DNA of 64,000 bases from Lutraria lutraria (GCA_964023205.1 OZ026833.1:6536138-6600137); one strand, 5' to 3'. Positions 36,165 through 48,739 are shown, counted from the first letter of the stretch. Notes: generated by a model from the sequence alone, not told the origin. Numbers and translations: made by a program.

Positions 36165-39120
36165 TTCCACTAGCCAATCAGCGCCTTACTTTCATAATTC
36201 TGAAAGTGATCTGATTCTATTTTTAACCGCAGTAAAAAGCAATATTTGACTAGTTATCACGAACACCTATTCTTACGCAACTAAATGTAATGATAGCGCC
36301 CATGTGACATGCGTGTTTATTAAATTTTCTGTACTACTATGGCCGAATCGATCAGGATTACTACAAAAATCAAAAAGTGGTTGCAGACAAATATGTTATA
36401 CGTAATTTAATGTTTACTAACGTTTAAATAGCATCGTCAGGTAGAAAGTTCATTCGGCCAAAGTACCGATGAAACGAGTTATACGATTGGCTGAATTATA
36501 AATAGATATAAATAGTGATCATGGAAATTCCGACTTTTGAAAATAGAAACTGGTATAGGCCGTCATCAGATCTTGCCGTCAGGAAGATCGAATACTTTAG
36601 TCAGATTGCGTGGCTGGTTTCGTTAAAGTACCCCCCACGTGAAATGCGAATAACAGTAGTTTTTATTGCAGAAATCTGCAATTGATAGATATTTGGCGAA
36701 CTTAGAGTAGAAATCTATCCGTCGTACGGCTAGAAACGATTGTACAAATAGTAACCGAGTATTAATGCAAAACGTACAAAATACGTTGTTTCTATTTCAT
36801 TTTTCTCATAAGAGAATGTTTGTTTTATGTTTATGTCAATTTATTGCAATATTTCTTAAATGTTGTATATACAATTTACACTCATTATCATGATAGATGT
36901 TATGTATAAATCATATTACGCTCGTTTCAGAAGTACTGTTTGATATGTTATTACTTTATATGATTGCGTTATTGACCATGTACGAGTATTCGTGTAAAAA
37001 TACAAATATGTAGAACTTCAGGCAATTTGCTTTTTTCTTGAATAAACTAACTTCTAATATGACACATCATGGAGTTGTATTTTACCACATTTTAATGACC
37101 AAGTGTGATCTTCTAACTCCTTTCATGACCGTGCATCATGCAAACATCCATTTGTTCAGTGTGGTTTATGGGTACACTAACAGACAGGGACATTTGGCGA
37201 CGTTTCCAGCTTTTACAGTGAGGAACCACCCAGGTCGTTAACCTGGGTAGAACCATCGATCTACCTAAAGTTTATTGACCAGTCATTTAACATGTTCAAT
37301 AATTTGTTGATTGTCATCTAACATCTATTCAACTCTTCAGCTTCAAGTAAAACATCAAGCGACAACCTCAACTGGAAAAAATGGCAGCCAGTTTCAGTCG
37401 AGTCTAACTCTGACAAGCTGCTAGCGAACAAAAGCTTCGAACAAAACGATAATATTTACCTTTAGATGGTCACAGCGCTTAATATTCACAATTTTCATAC
37501 AATGTTCTTAGATGCAATGCTCTTCAAACATTTTAATTTGAAACTGATGAATTAAATAAAAAAAAACTAAGTCACAGTGGTTTTAATAATTATGAAAATT
37601 ATACATACAAGTAGTTATGAATACTGATTATACGACATAAAAACTTGAATATTTGTCATATGTACATATCATTATCTGATTATTATAGTTATCATCAATC
37701 TATTAATTGTGAGGTACAGTGTAAACGTATAAAATGTTTGTTTCTGAATCCCCGACTGATCCTAATCTTAAACACGACCCTAGATGTTTTATTTGGCCCG
37801 AGGAACGGTACATTTACTGTATCACTGTTTTACCTCTCTACACGCCGCCAAGAGCAAAAAAGGCACGGACCTACCTACGTATCATATACATGTAACAAGA
37901 AACACACAATTTTTTTACGCCTTATAAAATACTATCGGTATCAAACTGTTATTTGGGATGTGAGATGGAGTAAAGATTACAAGATTCGTAATTTGTTGTT
38001 CAATTAATGATTAAATGATTGTCGAGTTGTCAATCCTTCCTTATAGTGATAGATTTACATGCAATATTCTTTATTCTTGCCAAAGCAAATACTTAGTATT
38101 GATCTTCGCTGGGTGTTACAGTTTGCAGCGTTTTTGTTTCACACGGCATAATAACAACCAGTATTTTATTGTTAACTGGTTACCAAGATCTTAAACTATC
38201 GTTGATTCATGTGTATTTAAAATCTCTTTAGCACCACAAGTGCTGCCTCTTCAGTCCGCATGACCGAGCGAATGTCTGCGAATTTTAAGGGAAGTGATTT
38301 TATGTCACTCCAAAACAGCCATACAGGTTTGGCTTCAAGGAATGTAAATTGCGATTCCTATCTTGTCCAATGATTTGTGAATGGTTTGTGCAAAAGATTT
38401 AACAAAGCAAGATGGCTTTATACAATACTACATTTATATACGAATTACTTTTCCAGATTGCGTACTGCGATTTGGGTTTTCTCCGAAGAGCCTGTCAGAC
38501 GATTGGTTCGTTAAGACTGGCTTTAACGTCACAAAAGCACGTGTAATGTTACTTGAAACATAATAAGGACTTCACAAAGACTATACACACTGTTTTCATT
38601 AGTCATTTAATGACAAGGTGTTGATAGCATAACAATAAATACCTTAAACATGTAATGCAACAAGACGAATTAGCCGTAGATTAAACTTCGAAATTGTACA
38701 AAACTACAAATATACCAACAAAGAATTTATATATTGAATCAGGGTCACTCAAATAGAAGACCATTCAAATGAAAGACCCTGATTGAATATGCACGAGCAA
38801 TAAACATTAATAGGCTAAATATCAAAATAAGGCTAAAAATGAAACAACCTTCAAATATAAAGGATTGGTACGTCAGCAGATTAAAAAAAATACATTTACA
38901 TATTGTATTTATTCCGGGGATAGTATTCGTGTGAACATGAAAATATTGGCAAGAAAAGATTTGTTAGACAAAATGGGCAGTAGGATTAGGGGAAATATAT
39001 TCATTTAACGTTTATAACGTCCTGGGTAATGGTACAACCGTGGTAAGTAATATTTACATGGGTATACAGAATAACTCGCGAGTTGTCAGTATTCAGACAA
39101 AATGGTATAATAAATATCTC
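36165..39120. other. intergenic region, no gene recognised
   Basis: AT-rich, with only chance-sized open frames (37645-38007 is the longest and lacks any motif). A SINE-tail-like fragment with CCACCCAGGTCGTTAACCTG lies at about 37190-37262, including a GGTTAACGACC-type hairpin. Confidence 0.5.
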
Positions 39121-39149
39121 AAATTAACAAGAAGTTGAAGACACAATGG

Positions 39150-39370
39150 CCGATTTATTAGGGTGTCCGCCTTCGGAACGGGAGATCGAATGTTCGAAGC
39201 CCAGTGGAGACTGGGTAAGAAGTTATGCGGTCGGATGGTGAGCCACTAGCTAGATGGATAATGCTTATCGTAGCCTATCTCAGCCAGGCCACCGACAAAA
39301 AGAGAAGGGACAGAGAGGGATTTGAGGGGTACAAAGATAGGTGTCCCATAAGCCTACTTGTCTGGCCCCT
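39150..39370 (+). repeat. tRNA-headed SINE next to the NHL gene
   Basis: A-box-like TTAGGGTGTCCGCC is followed by a B-box GTTCGAAGCCC about 30 nt on, then a body with GGTGAGCCACTAGCTAGATG and CCAGGCCACCGAC. It ends just beyond the NHL gene's stop codon (39382), so it may lie in that gene's 3' UTR. Confidence 0.55.
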
Positions 39371-39381
39371 TCAATTGAGTT

Positions 39382-40314
39382 TTATAAGAACTGAAATATC
39401 AACATATTATTTCCCCGTTCGTCCTCAATGTTATTATTTATGTAGAGTTTATTGTCAATGTCACAATAAGTTATTATTCCAGGATAATGTAAGATCTTGT
39501 TACACGTGAAAATCAGTTTGTTTCGTTTAAAGTCACGTGATATTGCGTGTAGAGCATGCGTGTCTTCACTGCAGACCAGTATCGTGCCATCTTGCGAGAG
39601 TGTCAGACCAGATGGGTTTTTTAAAAACTGATGCTCATACGACGATAAAACATGTCCCTCGAAATCAACCTTTAACACTTTATTCCTTTCGTAATCTGAG
39701 ATGATCAGCACGTTCCGTTCTGAACTGAATAGCACGCAACCTGGCAGCCCAAGCATGTCCTTGTTTTTGTCGGGTCCGCAGACAGTATGCAATAAATTCC
39801 CCTCCGTGTCAAGGATTTCAACTTTAACCGGGGCTCTGAAGGTGACTGCCAGTTTATCATCCTTGCAAGAGATACCACCACACATTCCGCTCACCTTGAC
39901 ATCATGGCTTCGTGTCAGCATTTCATTATTGACGGTAATAAACTCGATTCTCCTCTGGGACGGATGTGTTGTTACGAGCAGGTTTGAATTCACCATTGCC
40001 AAAGCGAACGGTGCGCTTTTCAACTCACAATGTGACATAACTGTATCGTTCATTATATCCACAAGTTTAACACATTTGTTATACGAATCTGTCACCACCA
40101 TTCTATATTCACTTAACAAGAGACTATCTTCCATACCGCAGTCACTAACATCAGAAGATGACTTAACGCATAATGTGCCGATATAATTTAGTTCCATATC
40201 AAAGACTGACTGTTTCTCGGCTTTCCTGCAAGCCGCATTGTTATCCACGATATTTGAAGTTATCGTTCCTTTTTTGTCATTAGCCTGACCGGAAACCTCA
40301 CAGCACGCATCCAT
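39382..40314 (-). CDS. NHL-repeat beta-propeller protein, single exon
   Basis: A 310-residue open frame without introns. The ATG at 40314-40312 (MDACCEV) is chosen because an in-frame TGA lies about 30 nt upstream and the upstream GTG is not a plausible start. From about residue 45 onward it shows repeated beta-propeller blades. NHL-like phrases include LGLPGCVLFSSERNVLIISD, YERNKVLKVDFEGHVLSS, LKNPSGLTLSQDGTILVCSE and HALHAI. The layout is that of the C-terminal part of TRIM2/3/71-type proteins, which bind RNA or protein through the propeller. No RING, B-box or coiled coil precedes it, so ubiquitin-ligase activity is not supported. A CAG acceptor at about 40388 suggests a 5' UTR intron. Intronless TRIM-NHL-like genes are common in bivalves, often as expanded families. 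Substrate unknown. Confidence 0.75.
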   Translation of the reverse strand: MDACCEVSGQANDKKGTITSNIVDNNAACRKAEKQSVFDMELNYIGTLCVKSSSDVSDCGMEDSLLLSEYRMVVTDSYNKCVKLVDIMNDTVMSHCELKSAPFALAMVNSNLLVTTHPSQRRIEFITVNNEMLTRSHDVKVSGMCGGISCKDDKLAVTFRAPVKVEILDTEGNLLHTVCGPDKNKDMLGLPGCVLFSSERNVLIISDYERNKVLKVDFEGHVLSSYEHQFLKNPSGLTLSQDGTILVCSEDTHALHAISRDFKRNKLIFTCNKILHYPGIITYCDIDNKLYINNNIEDERGNNMLIFQFL

Positions 40315-40399
40315 TTTAGCCACAGAGCGAGAAGTTTGTTTTCAAGCGTCCTCTTTGTTTGTTGCTGATACAGCGATAACTTTTCCTGTCAAAATAATA

Positions 40400-43300
40400 C
40401 AATCAGGTATTATAGCACATAGCCTATACACACTTGTTTACAATAAATGAGGAGAACTGTATATTTAGATCCAACCTTGACCCATAATACACACGGGTAA
40501 TCGTGAGTAGAATTCGGTCAGGTTTTGTTTTGTTATTTAAACATTCAGTCGTGTCATCCTCGTTGATTTTATTTAAATCTCCAAAACATACCGATGATAT
40601 CATTCACGGAATGCATGATGATACAGAATGAATTACAAATGTATGTAATAGCGCCAAGTTTAAAGAGTCAATAAGGACGCCCCTGGTTGATATAGCAAGT
40701 GTTTTACCCTAGATCATTAATTAATAGCATAACTTTCCAAATTCCAACTCGTGATAGATGCACACGACAAAAATCTAAAGTTAAACACTGATATTTACTT
40801 CCAAAAAATAATCCAGCATAATATTGATATATTTATACGTCCTTCAGCATATGCATTCATGAAGTAAATGCATGCTATATTTTAATCGATATAAGAACAC
40901 ATACTAAAATGCGTGTAGTGCATATCTTGAAGTTAAATATAGTTATAATCGTCCTATGGTAGCTTAAATCTACTTAAACCTAAGCATATTTGATTGAGTA
41001 TTATTTGTTATCAACACATTAATTTATTGGTTGATTGTCACGTAATACTATATTAATATAGTGCGATTTTATTAAACTGTCAAATATGCGTAATTTCACG
41101 GTCTATCACTGTCGCACGAAGCTAAACATAAATCCTCAGATAATTTATTATGTGATCTTGTTTCGTCGGCAAATGTATTTTTCAAGGGTGTCAATAGAGC
41201 CAAATTGAAAATCCCCGATAATCATACTCGGTCGACCACTTTTGCCAAAAGAGGGGCCTTCAATCACATTGTTTCCATATTTAACTCAGTTTGTATCAAA
41301 GAAAATCCTTCACAGCTGATTTAATTGACAATAACTTTGCCATTTCTTGAGATATTTTCATCAAATAACGTTTATTTTGCTCAGAAAGCATGGGGGCATA
41401 AATCAAAATAATGAAGACAAAGCGTGACATGGGGGGTCAAATTTAGAATGATACTTTTGTAAATAATATTGCCAAAAGTAGGTTGGAAATATATTATATT
41501 TTGAAAAATTGACAATGGCTAAAGTATAGGATTAAAGTCTTCTTCAAATTTACAACATTTTAATCAAATAAATATTATATTTTCAATAGCAATCCTTAAA
41601 ATTCAAACAATCTTATGGATTAAACTATGGAAATAATAACACATTTTTGTGATTTTTTCAGCAGACTTTCATGAAAACAACTTTTTAATACAAAAAAAAT
41701 ATACATACAACCATAATTTTCCAAAAAATATATATTTATGGCGTTTTGAACTTCATTTTTTTTAAAATACGCTTCAAAAAGTTTTTATATAACATTTACT
41801 GCTGCAGATACAAATTAGCTAATTCAATTTTATCAATTTTCAGGTATATTCAAAGATATATGTGAATTTTCACTTAATTGGTACTATTCTTGGGTAATTT
41901 AACAATGTCCCCAAAACTAATATATATCTTCTGTTACCGTTACACTCGGGACAGATATTCTTTGTGTATGGTCTTATGATAATGACAGTATTGTTATTCT
42001 ATTGTTATACAGTTTGTTTCATTGTAATACAATTTGTTCAATTATTTTATTATAAAATACAAACAGATAATCTATTTGATAATGTTTTAGTTTTAAATGG
42101 TGAAAACACCAACACCAGGGGACGTTCTAAAATTGTAATGTAAATATACGAAACTGTTATGATAAGGAGTATCATAAAATGAATTTATAACAACATCTGT
42201 CAAATGTATTTTGCAATTCATTAAAGAAGAATTTTTTTTTAACAAATCAAAACTATTTCCAATTTGGTAAGTCAATTGCGTTACTGAACATGAATTATTA
42301 ATTTATATATATACAGACTAAGTAAAGGTTACACTCCGTACACATTTGTTTAGTCTTTTAGCATACAAATATGAAAGTGCTATGATCATTGCGTTGCAAT
42401 TCATTCTAGTTTTTTTAAGATAATACAAAGATACACAAACATCTGTACTGTTTAATATGTTGTTGGTTGAAAATGTTGTTGGAGGGAGGGGAGGAATTAG
42501 AAAACATTTAAAACTGTAGATTTGTCAACTTGTAACAATTAATGATGCATTATCATATATTTACTAAATTTGCCACTTATCAAATTAAAGAAATAATTTC
42601 TCAACACATTAAAACTATTTCAAACTATGCTGAACAAATCTTTTAAACATGAATTAAGTCATATAAACAGACATATAGAAAATACACTCGGGACTCACAA
42701 TTTCTTCTTTGTTTATTTTAAGTAAAACAGTCAGGACTCACAATTTCATCTTTGTTTGTTTTAAGTAAAACAATGCTAAAAAGTTTTTGAAATGTTTTGA
42801 TTATGAACTATGTATTTGCAACACAACTCAAGGAAGATATGCGTCACTGAAATTAGATTTCAAAATTTTGAAAAATAACCCAGATATGAGAAAAGTCTAC
42901 ATACTTAAAGGACAACCCTCGTATATCCTAGAAAATGTTTAATAAAAAAATATCAATTTCAAGTCTTTCTACTCAGAGTGTGCTTCTTCTCAGTCCTCTA
43001 TAAATGGGAGTTTTACCACTTATTTAGGCATTTTGTAACTTCATGACCCTGCAGTGTTAGTATATTGTTACTGGTATAGTTCCTGTAAAAGCAAACCGAA
43101 TTTGTGTATAATATTGCATGAAGATGTGTTTGTGTCCCGAGTGTAACATTTTCAATTGTTACATATAAATAATATAACATGTAAAATATGTTAAGAAATC
43201 ATGAAATAAATTGATAAATTCTGTACTGTCTTCATCTGAGAATGTTTCTTCATCAAAATAAAAGATAAATTACTTTTTATCTTCAGTATATTGAACAAAT

Positions 43301-44220
43301 CTACTTGGAATATATATCTGAATATAACTATTTTTATAAGAACTTTCAAACTTTTTAATCATGCTCCATTTCACTGCTTCAGACTTTAAAGTATTTATTC
43401 ACGTCAGTTATTTGATATAAATGTGGAAAACAATTAACATGGACTACTGTTCTACAGTTACATATCAAAATTAAGATGATGGATATATAGCGTTACACTC
43501 GGGACAACACTTAAAACCATGTAGACAAAAAATGAATTGCACTACATGAATTTGTTTTAGTTTTGTGAGCTTGTGGGTACGCTTCTGTTTGAGAAATAGA
43601 GAAAAAACATATCAAATTCAAAGAATGATAAAAAAATTCTTATCTAAATGCAAAATGTTACACTCGGGACATTTCCAATCAGCTTTATTCAAGATGGTAT
43701 AACTTAAAAAACAAATGATTCTTTTGATCATTTCTTTTTTTTAAACAACATGGACAAATATGCCTATCAATATGTTAAACTGCATTTTCTGTCCAAGCAT
43801 TAGTTTACTTACAGCAATATCATCAATTTGAATTTCCATTTTTTCATTGAGCAAAATATTTTACAAGTGCACTTGAAAGGTGATTTCTAAAAAATACTTA
43901 TTATTGAAATATTTGAACAAAATGCATTAAATTTTAAATATAACACATGTACAATGAAATTAAGAACAACCATTGATTACTTACTCAAAAACTGAACAAA
44001 ATATAAAAGATTGAAAAATGTGTAAAGAAAAAATGTCACGCTAAAAGTGTTACACTCGGGACATTTTTTGCCTGTTTTTCTAATGTAACATTTGAACAAG
44101 TAACACAATCAAGCTGAAATTTTGCAACATTTTTAACAACATCAAGACACACCATCAGAACATTAAAGTACATTCCTGTGTTGTGTGGTATTCTTTAAAT
44201 CTTGAAAAGAAAAATTGTCT
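40400..44220. other. AT-rich intergenic region with a recurring 15-base motif
   Basis: No gene is visible. The motif GTTACACTCGGGACA (one or two mismatches allowed) recurs at about 41938, 42684, 43493, 43658 and 44049, and in reverse (TGTCCCGAGTGTAAC) at about 43131. A 42-bp direct duplication (AGTCAGGACTCACAATTTC type) lies at about 42688-42773. Confidence 0.55.
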
Positions 44221-44224
44221 TCAT

Positions 44225-45010
44225 TATTTTGATTTATGCCCATGGCTCTTTTAGGGAAGACAAATCCGGAATTCCGGAATAAATCGGAAAATCCATCTTC
44301 CCAGACTGTGCGGGACGACACCATATCAGGTCAAAGTACTGAAAAGCCTCATGAAAACTGATCTTGCACTGCAACTTGGCATAGAACGGAAATTCCATGC
44401 GCAGAGAGCGAGTGAGAAATATGGACAGCTGATTCCATAACATGTGTTGTCGTCACCGACAGGAGTATCCCATGGAATGGTTTGCAACAAAGCGTTCCAA
44501 AACAAGAGGAATTTATGTTGGCGCTTTCCCTGTTGGCAACTGATTTCAGACACCAATAGAATGAAGAGACATGACCGACTTATTTCTACATTTAGCCGAA
44601 ATCATTTTCCACATTAATTAGGTGAAATCTTTTTCTTCAAGCTTTATACCAAATGATCTATTGATCCATCACCACTTAACATACTGTCTTCAACATGAAA
44701 GTATGACTGTGTTTATCGCCATTTCTCAATGATGTCATAATTTTGTACGGCTCAAGATTGCTAGACTGATTCTAACCATGCAGTACAAACTTCCACAAGT
44801 TGGCAACTTCTCTACATATGCAGGAAAGACTGGCATTTTTGTCAGACTTTCATAGAAGGGCATGGTTACAATTTCAGCACACTATCCAATAGACCACCCA
44901 TGGCAACGGTCCTGAATACACATAACATGTACATTGGAATGGATATCATTGACTAACGGTACATCCGAATCACGTCTGTACAAATGACGTTCTTTCAATG
45001 GGTTCTTTTC
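44225..45010. pseudogene. GC-richer coding-like patch, possible decayed gene
   Basis: Base composition rises sharply compared with the flanks, and short open frames appear in several phases on both strands: 44234-44443 and 44326-44556 on minus, and short plus-strand runs such as LGIERKFHAQRASEKYGQLI that shift frame. Stops and shifts interrupt every reading. I do not recognise the parent; it could be a decayed retrocopy, a transposon fragment or a non-coding transcript. Confidence 0.3.
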
Positions 45011-45610
45011 TTCTGACCTCCCCGCTTTAAATAAAACAATTTAATTTTCTCATTAAACTAGTTTCTTTTCATTGATACCAGATCTATATAACTACTAGAT
45101 TAAATCCATACTTATTAATCAAGGTTTTAATCAGCGACGTTATTAGGCTAGAAAAAATAATTATGTTTAAAGTCACTAGACCAGAAAAGTTAGAGTAAGT
45201 CAGTAAAAAACTTTCTGTTATTTATCTAAACATACCATCTGTGAGGATAGGTGCTAAACCTAATCCCAAGATGTTTAAGTTTGAGTTTAAAGCAAAACAA
45301 GAATTAAGTAGTTCGGATTGCTGTAAACACTCGTATATATAAATTTATTCTGGCCTTATCATGTTTGAAATAAAGAGGATTATCAAACTTTATATAGGGG
45401 GAAGAAATCTAAATATATATACACACTGTGTCTCATTCTGTTGTTGTTTTTAGTGAAACGTAGCCAGTATACTTTGTACAACTGACCTCGTTAATTTCAG
45501 TGAGTGTTCTGTCGTTTTCCAATAACTTTACATTAAAATATACGACAGCAGGATCACCTATAAACCAGTTTCTCTGGACTTGTTTGGATCGAAATGATAA
45601 GTACATGTAT

Positions 45611-45694
45611 ATATCAAGGGGTCAGCGCAACAATGTCGTAACTCATATTGAAAAAAGAACAAGTTACGACAGTGTTGCGCTGAGCCCTCGATAT
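45611..45694. mobile_element. 84-bp foldback hairpin element, copy 1
   Basis: Left arm 45611-45643 (AAGGGGTCAGCGCAACAATG, then TCGTAACT) pairs with right arm 45662-45694 (AGTTACGACAGTGTTGCGCT, then GAGCCCTCGATAT), leaving an 18-nt loop. A close copy in the opposite orientation is at 58633-58713. The high GC of the arms stands out against AT-rich flanks. Confidence 0.75.
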
Positions 45695-46348
45695 ACTGGT
45701 CCTATCTTTGGTCATTTGCTTGATAAGCGTTAAAAACACATTGTTTGTTTCTAGTTACCTGAACAACTTATTTTTTCCCTGGACTTTTTATTAAAGGAAT
45801 GATACTACGTAACTTGGATCTGTTTTACATATTCACACACATTCAAGAGCCCCCAAAACAGCCCCAACCTGTCTGTCCTGCAATTAGCGAGCACGTATCC
45901 AGAAACAAATGATTTTATACAAATTTTAGACCTCATTTATCGACAGCCCTTCAGCAGGAAATCATATACATGTAACTTCTTTTGCTAAACATCATGATTT
46001 AAAGTTTGTATATTAAACAAACACATATAAATCTAGGTCACCAAACTAGTTCTCCTTGATTCCAGTCTTACCCATGTCCTCTACAAGTAACTGTGTAATT
46101 GTGAACATCTTCATTTTTCAATTAATCCATGGCGGAAGACATTGTCATCATATATCACTAAATTGTCACAGAGAACATGTGCCACACCAAATGTTCATAC
46201 TCATGATCTGAGGTGAATAAACTAAAGCACAACCAATTTAGGCTATCCCCTTTTTATTATAACTCATTATTTTTTCTTGATCACTTCTTGAACATTTCAT
46301 GAATAGTTCATGAAGTTAGAATAACAATGTGATATCAAGTCTGAGATT

Positions 46349-46396
46349 GATATCATCAAGGACTTATATGTATGTATATAAGTCCTTGATATCATA
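46349..46396. repeat. near-perfect palindrome of about 48 bp
   Basis: TGATATCATCAAGGACTTAT, then a GTATGTAT centre, then ATAAGTCCTTGATATCA. The arms are about 20 bases. A TGATATCAAG-like half also lies just upstream at 46330. It is probably a small foldback element. Confidence 0.6.
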
Positions 46397-46518
46397 CAAT
46401 ATAACACACTAGAACGAATCTGCTTGCTCCTTTCATATCAAAGATGAAATGGTTTGGTTTGGATACTGGTTTGGTAAACCATTTGGCATCAGTTATAACT
46501 AGTTTGTCAATTGAACAT

Positions 46519-46698
46519 ACAGTCAAACCTGTGAACAAAAGCCACTCTTGGGAAAGACATAGTGTGGCCTTAATTGACAGGTGGTCTTTATTTGGAGGTT
46601 ATTTAGATCTAAATAAACAATAACGAATTTGGAAAGAATGGTCGCTATTCATAACATGGCCTTTATTCGGAGGCAGTCTCCAACACAAGTTTGACTGT
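46519..46698. mobile_element. pogo-type MITE copy, both ends intact
   Basis: Starts ACAGTCAAACCTGTGAACAA and ends ACACAAGTTTGACTGT, with GGCCTTAATTGACAGGTGGT, TTTATTTGGAGGTTATTTAG and GGCCTTTATTCGGAGGC inside. About 180 bp, non-coding, a near full-length reference copy of the family. Confidence 0.75.
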
Positions 46699-47766
46699 CA
46701 ATGTACAACCAACCAGTGTTTCCTACATGTAAGGCAGTTATTTTCAACATCCATAAACATAAACAAATAAACAACAAATAAACAACAAACATCAATTTTC
46801 ACATTTTGTGACTACTTTTTATTTTTTGTCAAATTTTATTTGAATTTTTCGATATAATTTTGGCTGAGATATATACAAGATACAGCAATTCCACATAGGT
46901 CATAGATCTCGAAAAAAAATTCAACTGTATCCATAAACAAATCTGTATCTATAGCAACCACAAAGTAGCCATAGCAACAACACAAATTTTCACATACCAA
47001 TGCATGAGATGGCATTATATAATGCAGGTACATGACAATGTAAAACATGACATCATTTGAAAAGCGTTTGCATCACAATTAAGCATCGAAGCCACAAAGT
47101 GATGTGATTTTTAGATCGCAGAATTCTACTTCTGCAAGTAACAATATGCATATAAATTGAATCAAACAATTAAATAAATAAACAGGAAGTCCAACATTTA
47201 AACACAAGAAAAAATTAACATTTTTTGCATCATGAGAACAAAATGCGAAAAAACATATTTTGTCTTATTTTTGCAATCAAATGGATGAAAAAAGATGAAA
47301 CACACATATTATGTTGATTTGTTTACTTAAAAATCATCATTTAAACAACAAATGAAAAAAAATTGAGATTTTCATTATTTACAAGAAATGGATGTTTGAT
47401 TACTTTTTTACACAATGATTTTATATAAGATAAAACACCATGATTATGTAATACAATTGCATTAGATAATATAACATTGAAATCAAAAACACACATTACA
47501 TAATAACATGGCAAAATATCACAAAATAATGACAAGAAAAACACAAGAAAAAAATGATAACATGAAAAAAACATTGAAGGTTTGGCATACTAACGATTAA
47601 ACTTTATTTTGGTGACGGATGGGAAACTCGGAAGTTTTGTGTCAAAATTTAAACACAAACAAACACTTAAAAGCCGGCTAAACTCACATATTGGCATAAA
47701 GTAATAGTTTGCTGGGTGCATACTTATATAGTTAAAAATAATGTTAGGAAATTTATAAAACATGAG

Positions 47767-47950
47767 CAGTCAAACCTATGAACAAAAGGCCACCCTTGGG
47801 GAAAGACTAAATATGGTCTTTATTTAATGACAGGTGACCTTTATTCAGGTCATTTTGTTCAAAATAACTAATGATGTTTTTAGAAAAATGGCCATAAAAT
47901 TCACAGGGTGGCCTTTTTACTGAGGAGGCTGCTAACACAGGTTTGACCGT
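47767..47950. mobile_element. pogo-type MITE copy
   Basis: Starts CAGTCAAACCTATGAACAAA, has GGCCACCCTTGGGGAAAGAC and CACAGGGTGGCCTTTTTACT, and ends AACACAGGTTTGACCGT. Same family and orientation as 46519-46698. Confidence 0.75.
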
Positions 47951-48129
47951 ATTTGTCTTTTAGTCTGATAATTCAAGATAAGCACAAAAAACTTCCAATA
48001 GGTAATACACCAAAAAATGTCACATTTTATAGTCTTCACCAGTATCTATAGCCAGCCATATGCACTTATGCACTTGCGTAACATCAATTTTATAAGTGAA
48101 AGTATAAGCATGGCCAAAAATGGCATTTA

Positions 48130-48325
48130 AGTTAAAAGCCAAGGGGTCAGATCAATTTTCAAGGAGCCATTAATACATCTCAAAACTTTTAGTTCTAATT
48201 TGAAAACATCCACAAACCCTCCAGCAGCAGCAGTAGGGTTCGCCCTACCCATTTCTGTATCAGCCTGGTGTGCGTAACATTCATTCAGGTATGACTTGAT
48301 CAGCAGGCACTGTCATGGAAGATCA
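48130..48325 (-). other. coding-like patch, possible terminal exon or repeat
   Basis: On the minus strand a frame stays open from an AG-preceded TGCCTGCTGATCAAG (about 48322) to a TAA at about 48130, reading LLIKSYLNECYAHQADTEMG and on. GC is well above the flanks. It could be an orphan last exon or a conserved mobile repeat; no partner exon was found upstream between 48.3 and 57 kb. Confidence 0.25.
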
Positions 48326-48351
48326 CACCACATTGTTAAAATAGCACTTTA

Positions 48352-48739
48352 AAGTCCCATTAGCTTTTTGCTATAAAAAATATATGCAAAAAAACAAAGA
48401 ATTTGCTGATATTATCCCAAGATAGTTATTACCGACGAAACAAGCCCTTAATTTTTCTCCTAAAAACACTATTTCGCTGTGAATTTTGCTTTTGTAAACT
48501 TGAAATATATAGAGTGTGTGACGTCACTTCATGCCTTGTGCATAATATGACTGGGGGAAAACACAGCTCTTCTATATAAAACAGTATTTTTTCAATGATA
48601 TTGAAAAAAATACGATAGTGGTTTTGGAAACATTTTTTCTTGCTATAAAGTACGCACGGGAGGAAAACACACCGGATTCCTCTGTTATAGAATAAACAGA
48701 AACAATTAAGACCAATAAATTTATATGCTTATGGGACTT
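48352..48739. mobile_element. MITE with AAGTCCCATTAGC ends and TTA duplication
   Basis: Left end AAGTCCCATTAGC and right end GCTTATGGGACTT are inverse copies with one mismatch. TTA lies on both sides (48349-48351 and 48740-48742), matching the 3-bp TWA duplication of PIF/Harbinger elements. The interior is about 390 bp and non-coding. Confidence 0.65.

Noticed and set aside
39701..40186. Plus-strand frame of 161 codons
   Set aside because: Antisense shadow of the NHL-repeat gene.
40315..40323. Start of the NHL protein at an upstream GTG
   Set aside because: GTG starts are not expected in animal nuclear genes; ATG at 40314 is used and an in-frame stop lies upstream.
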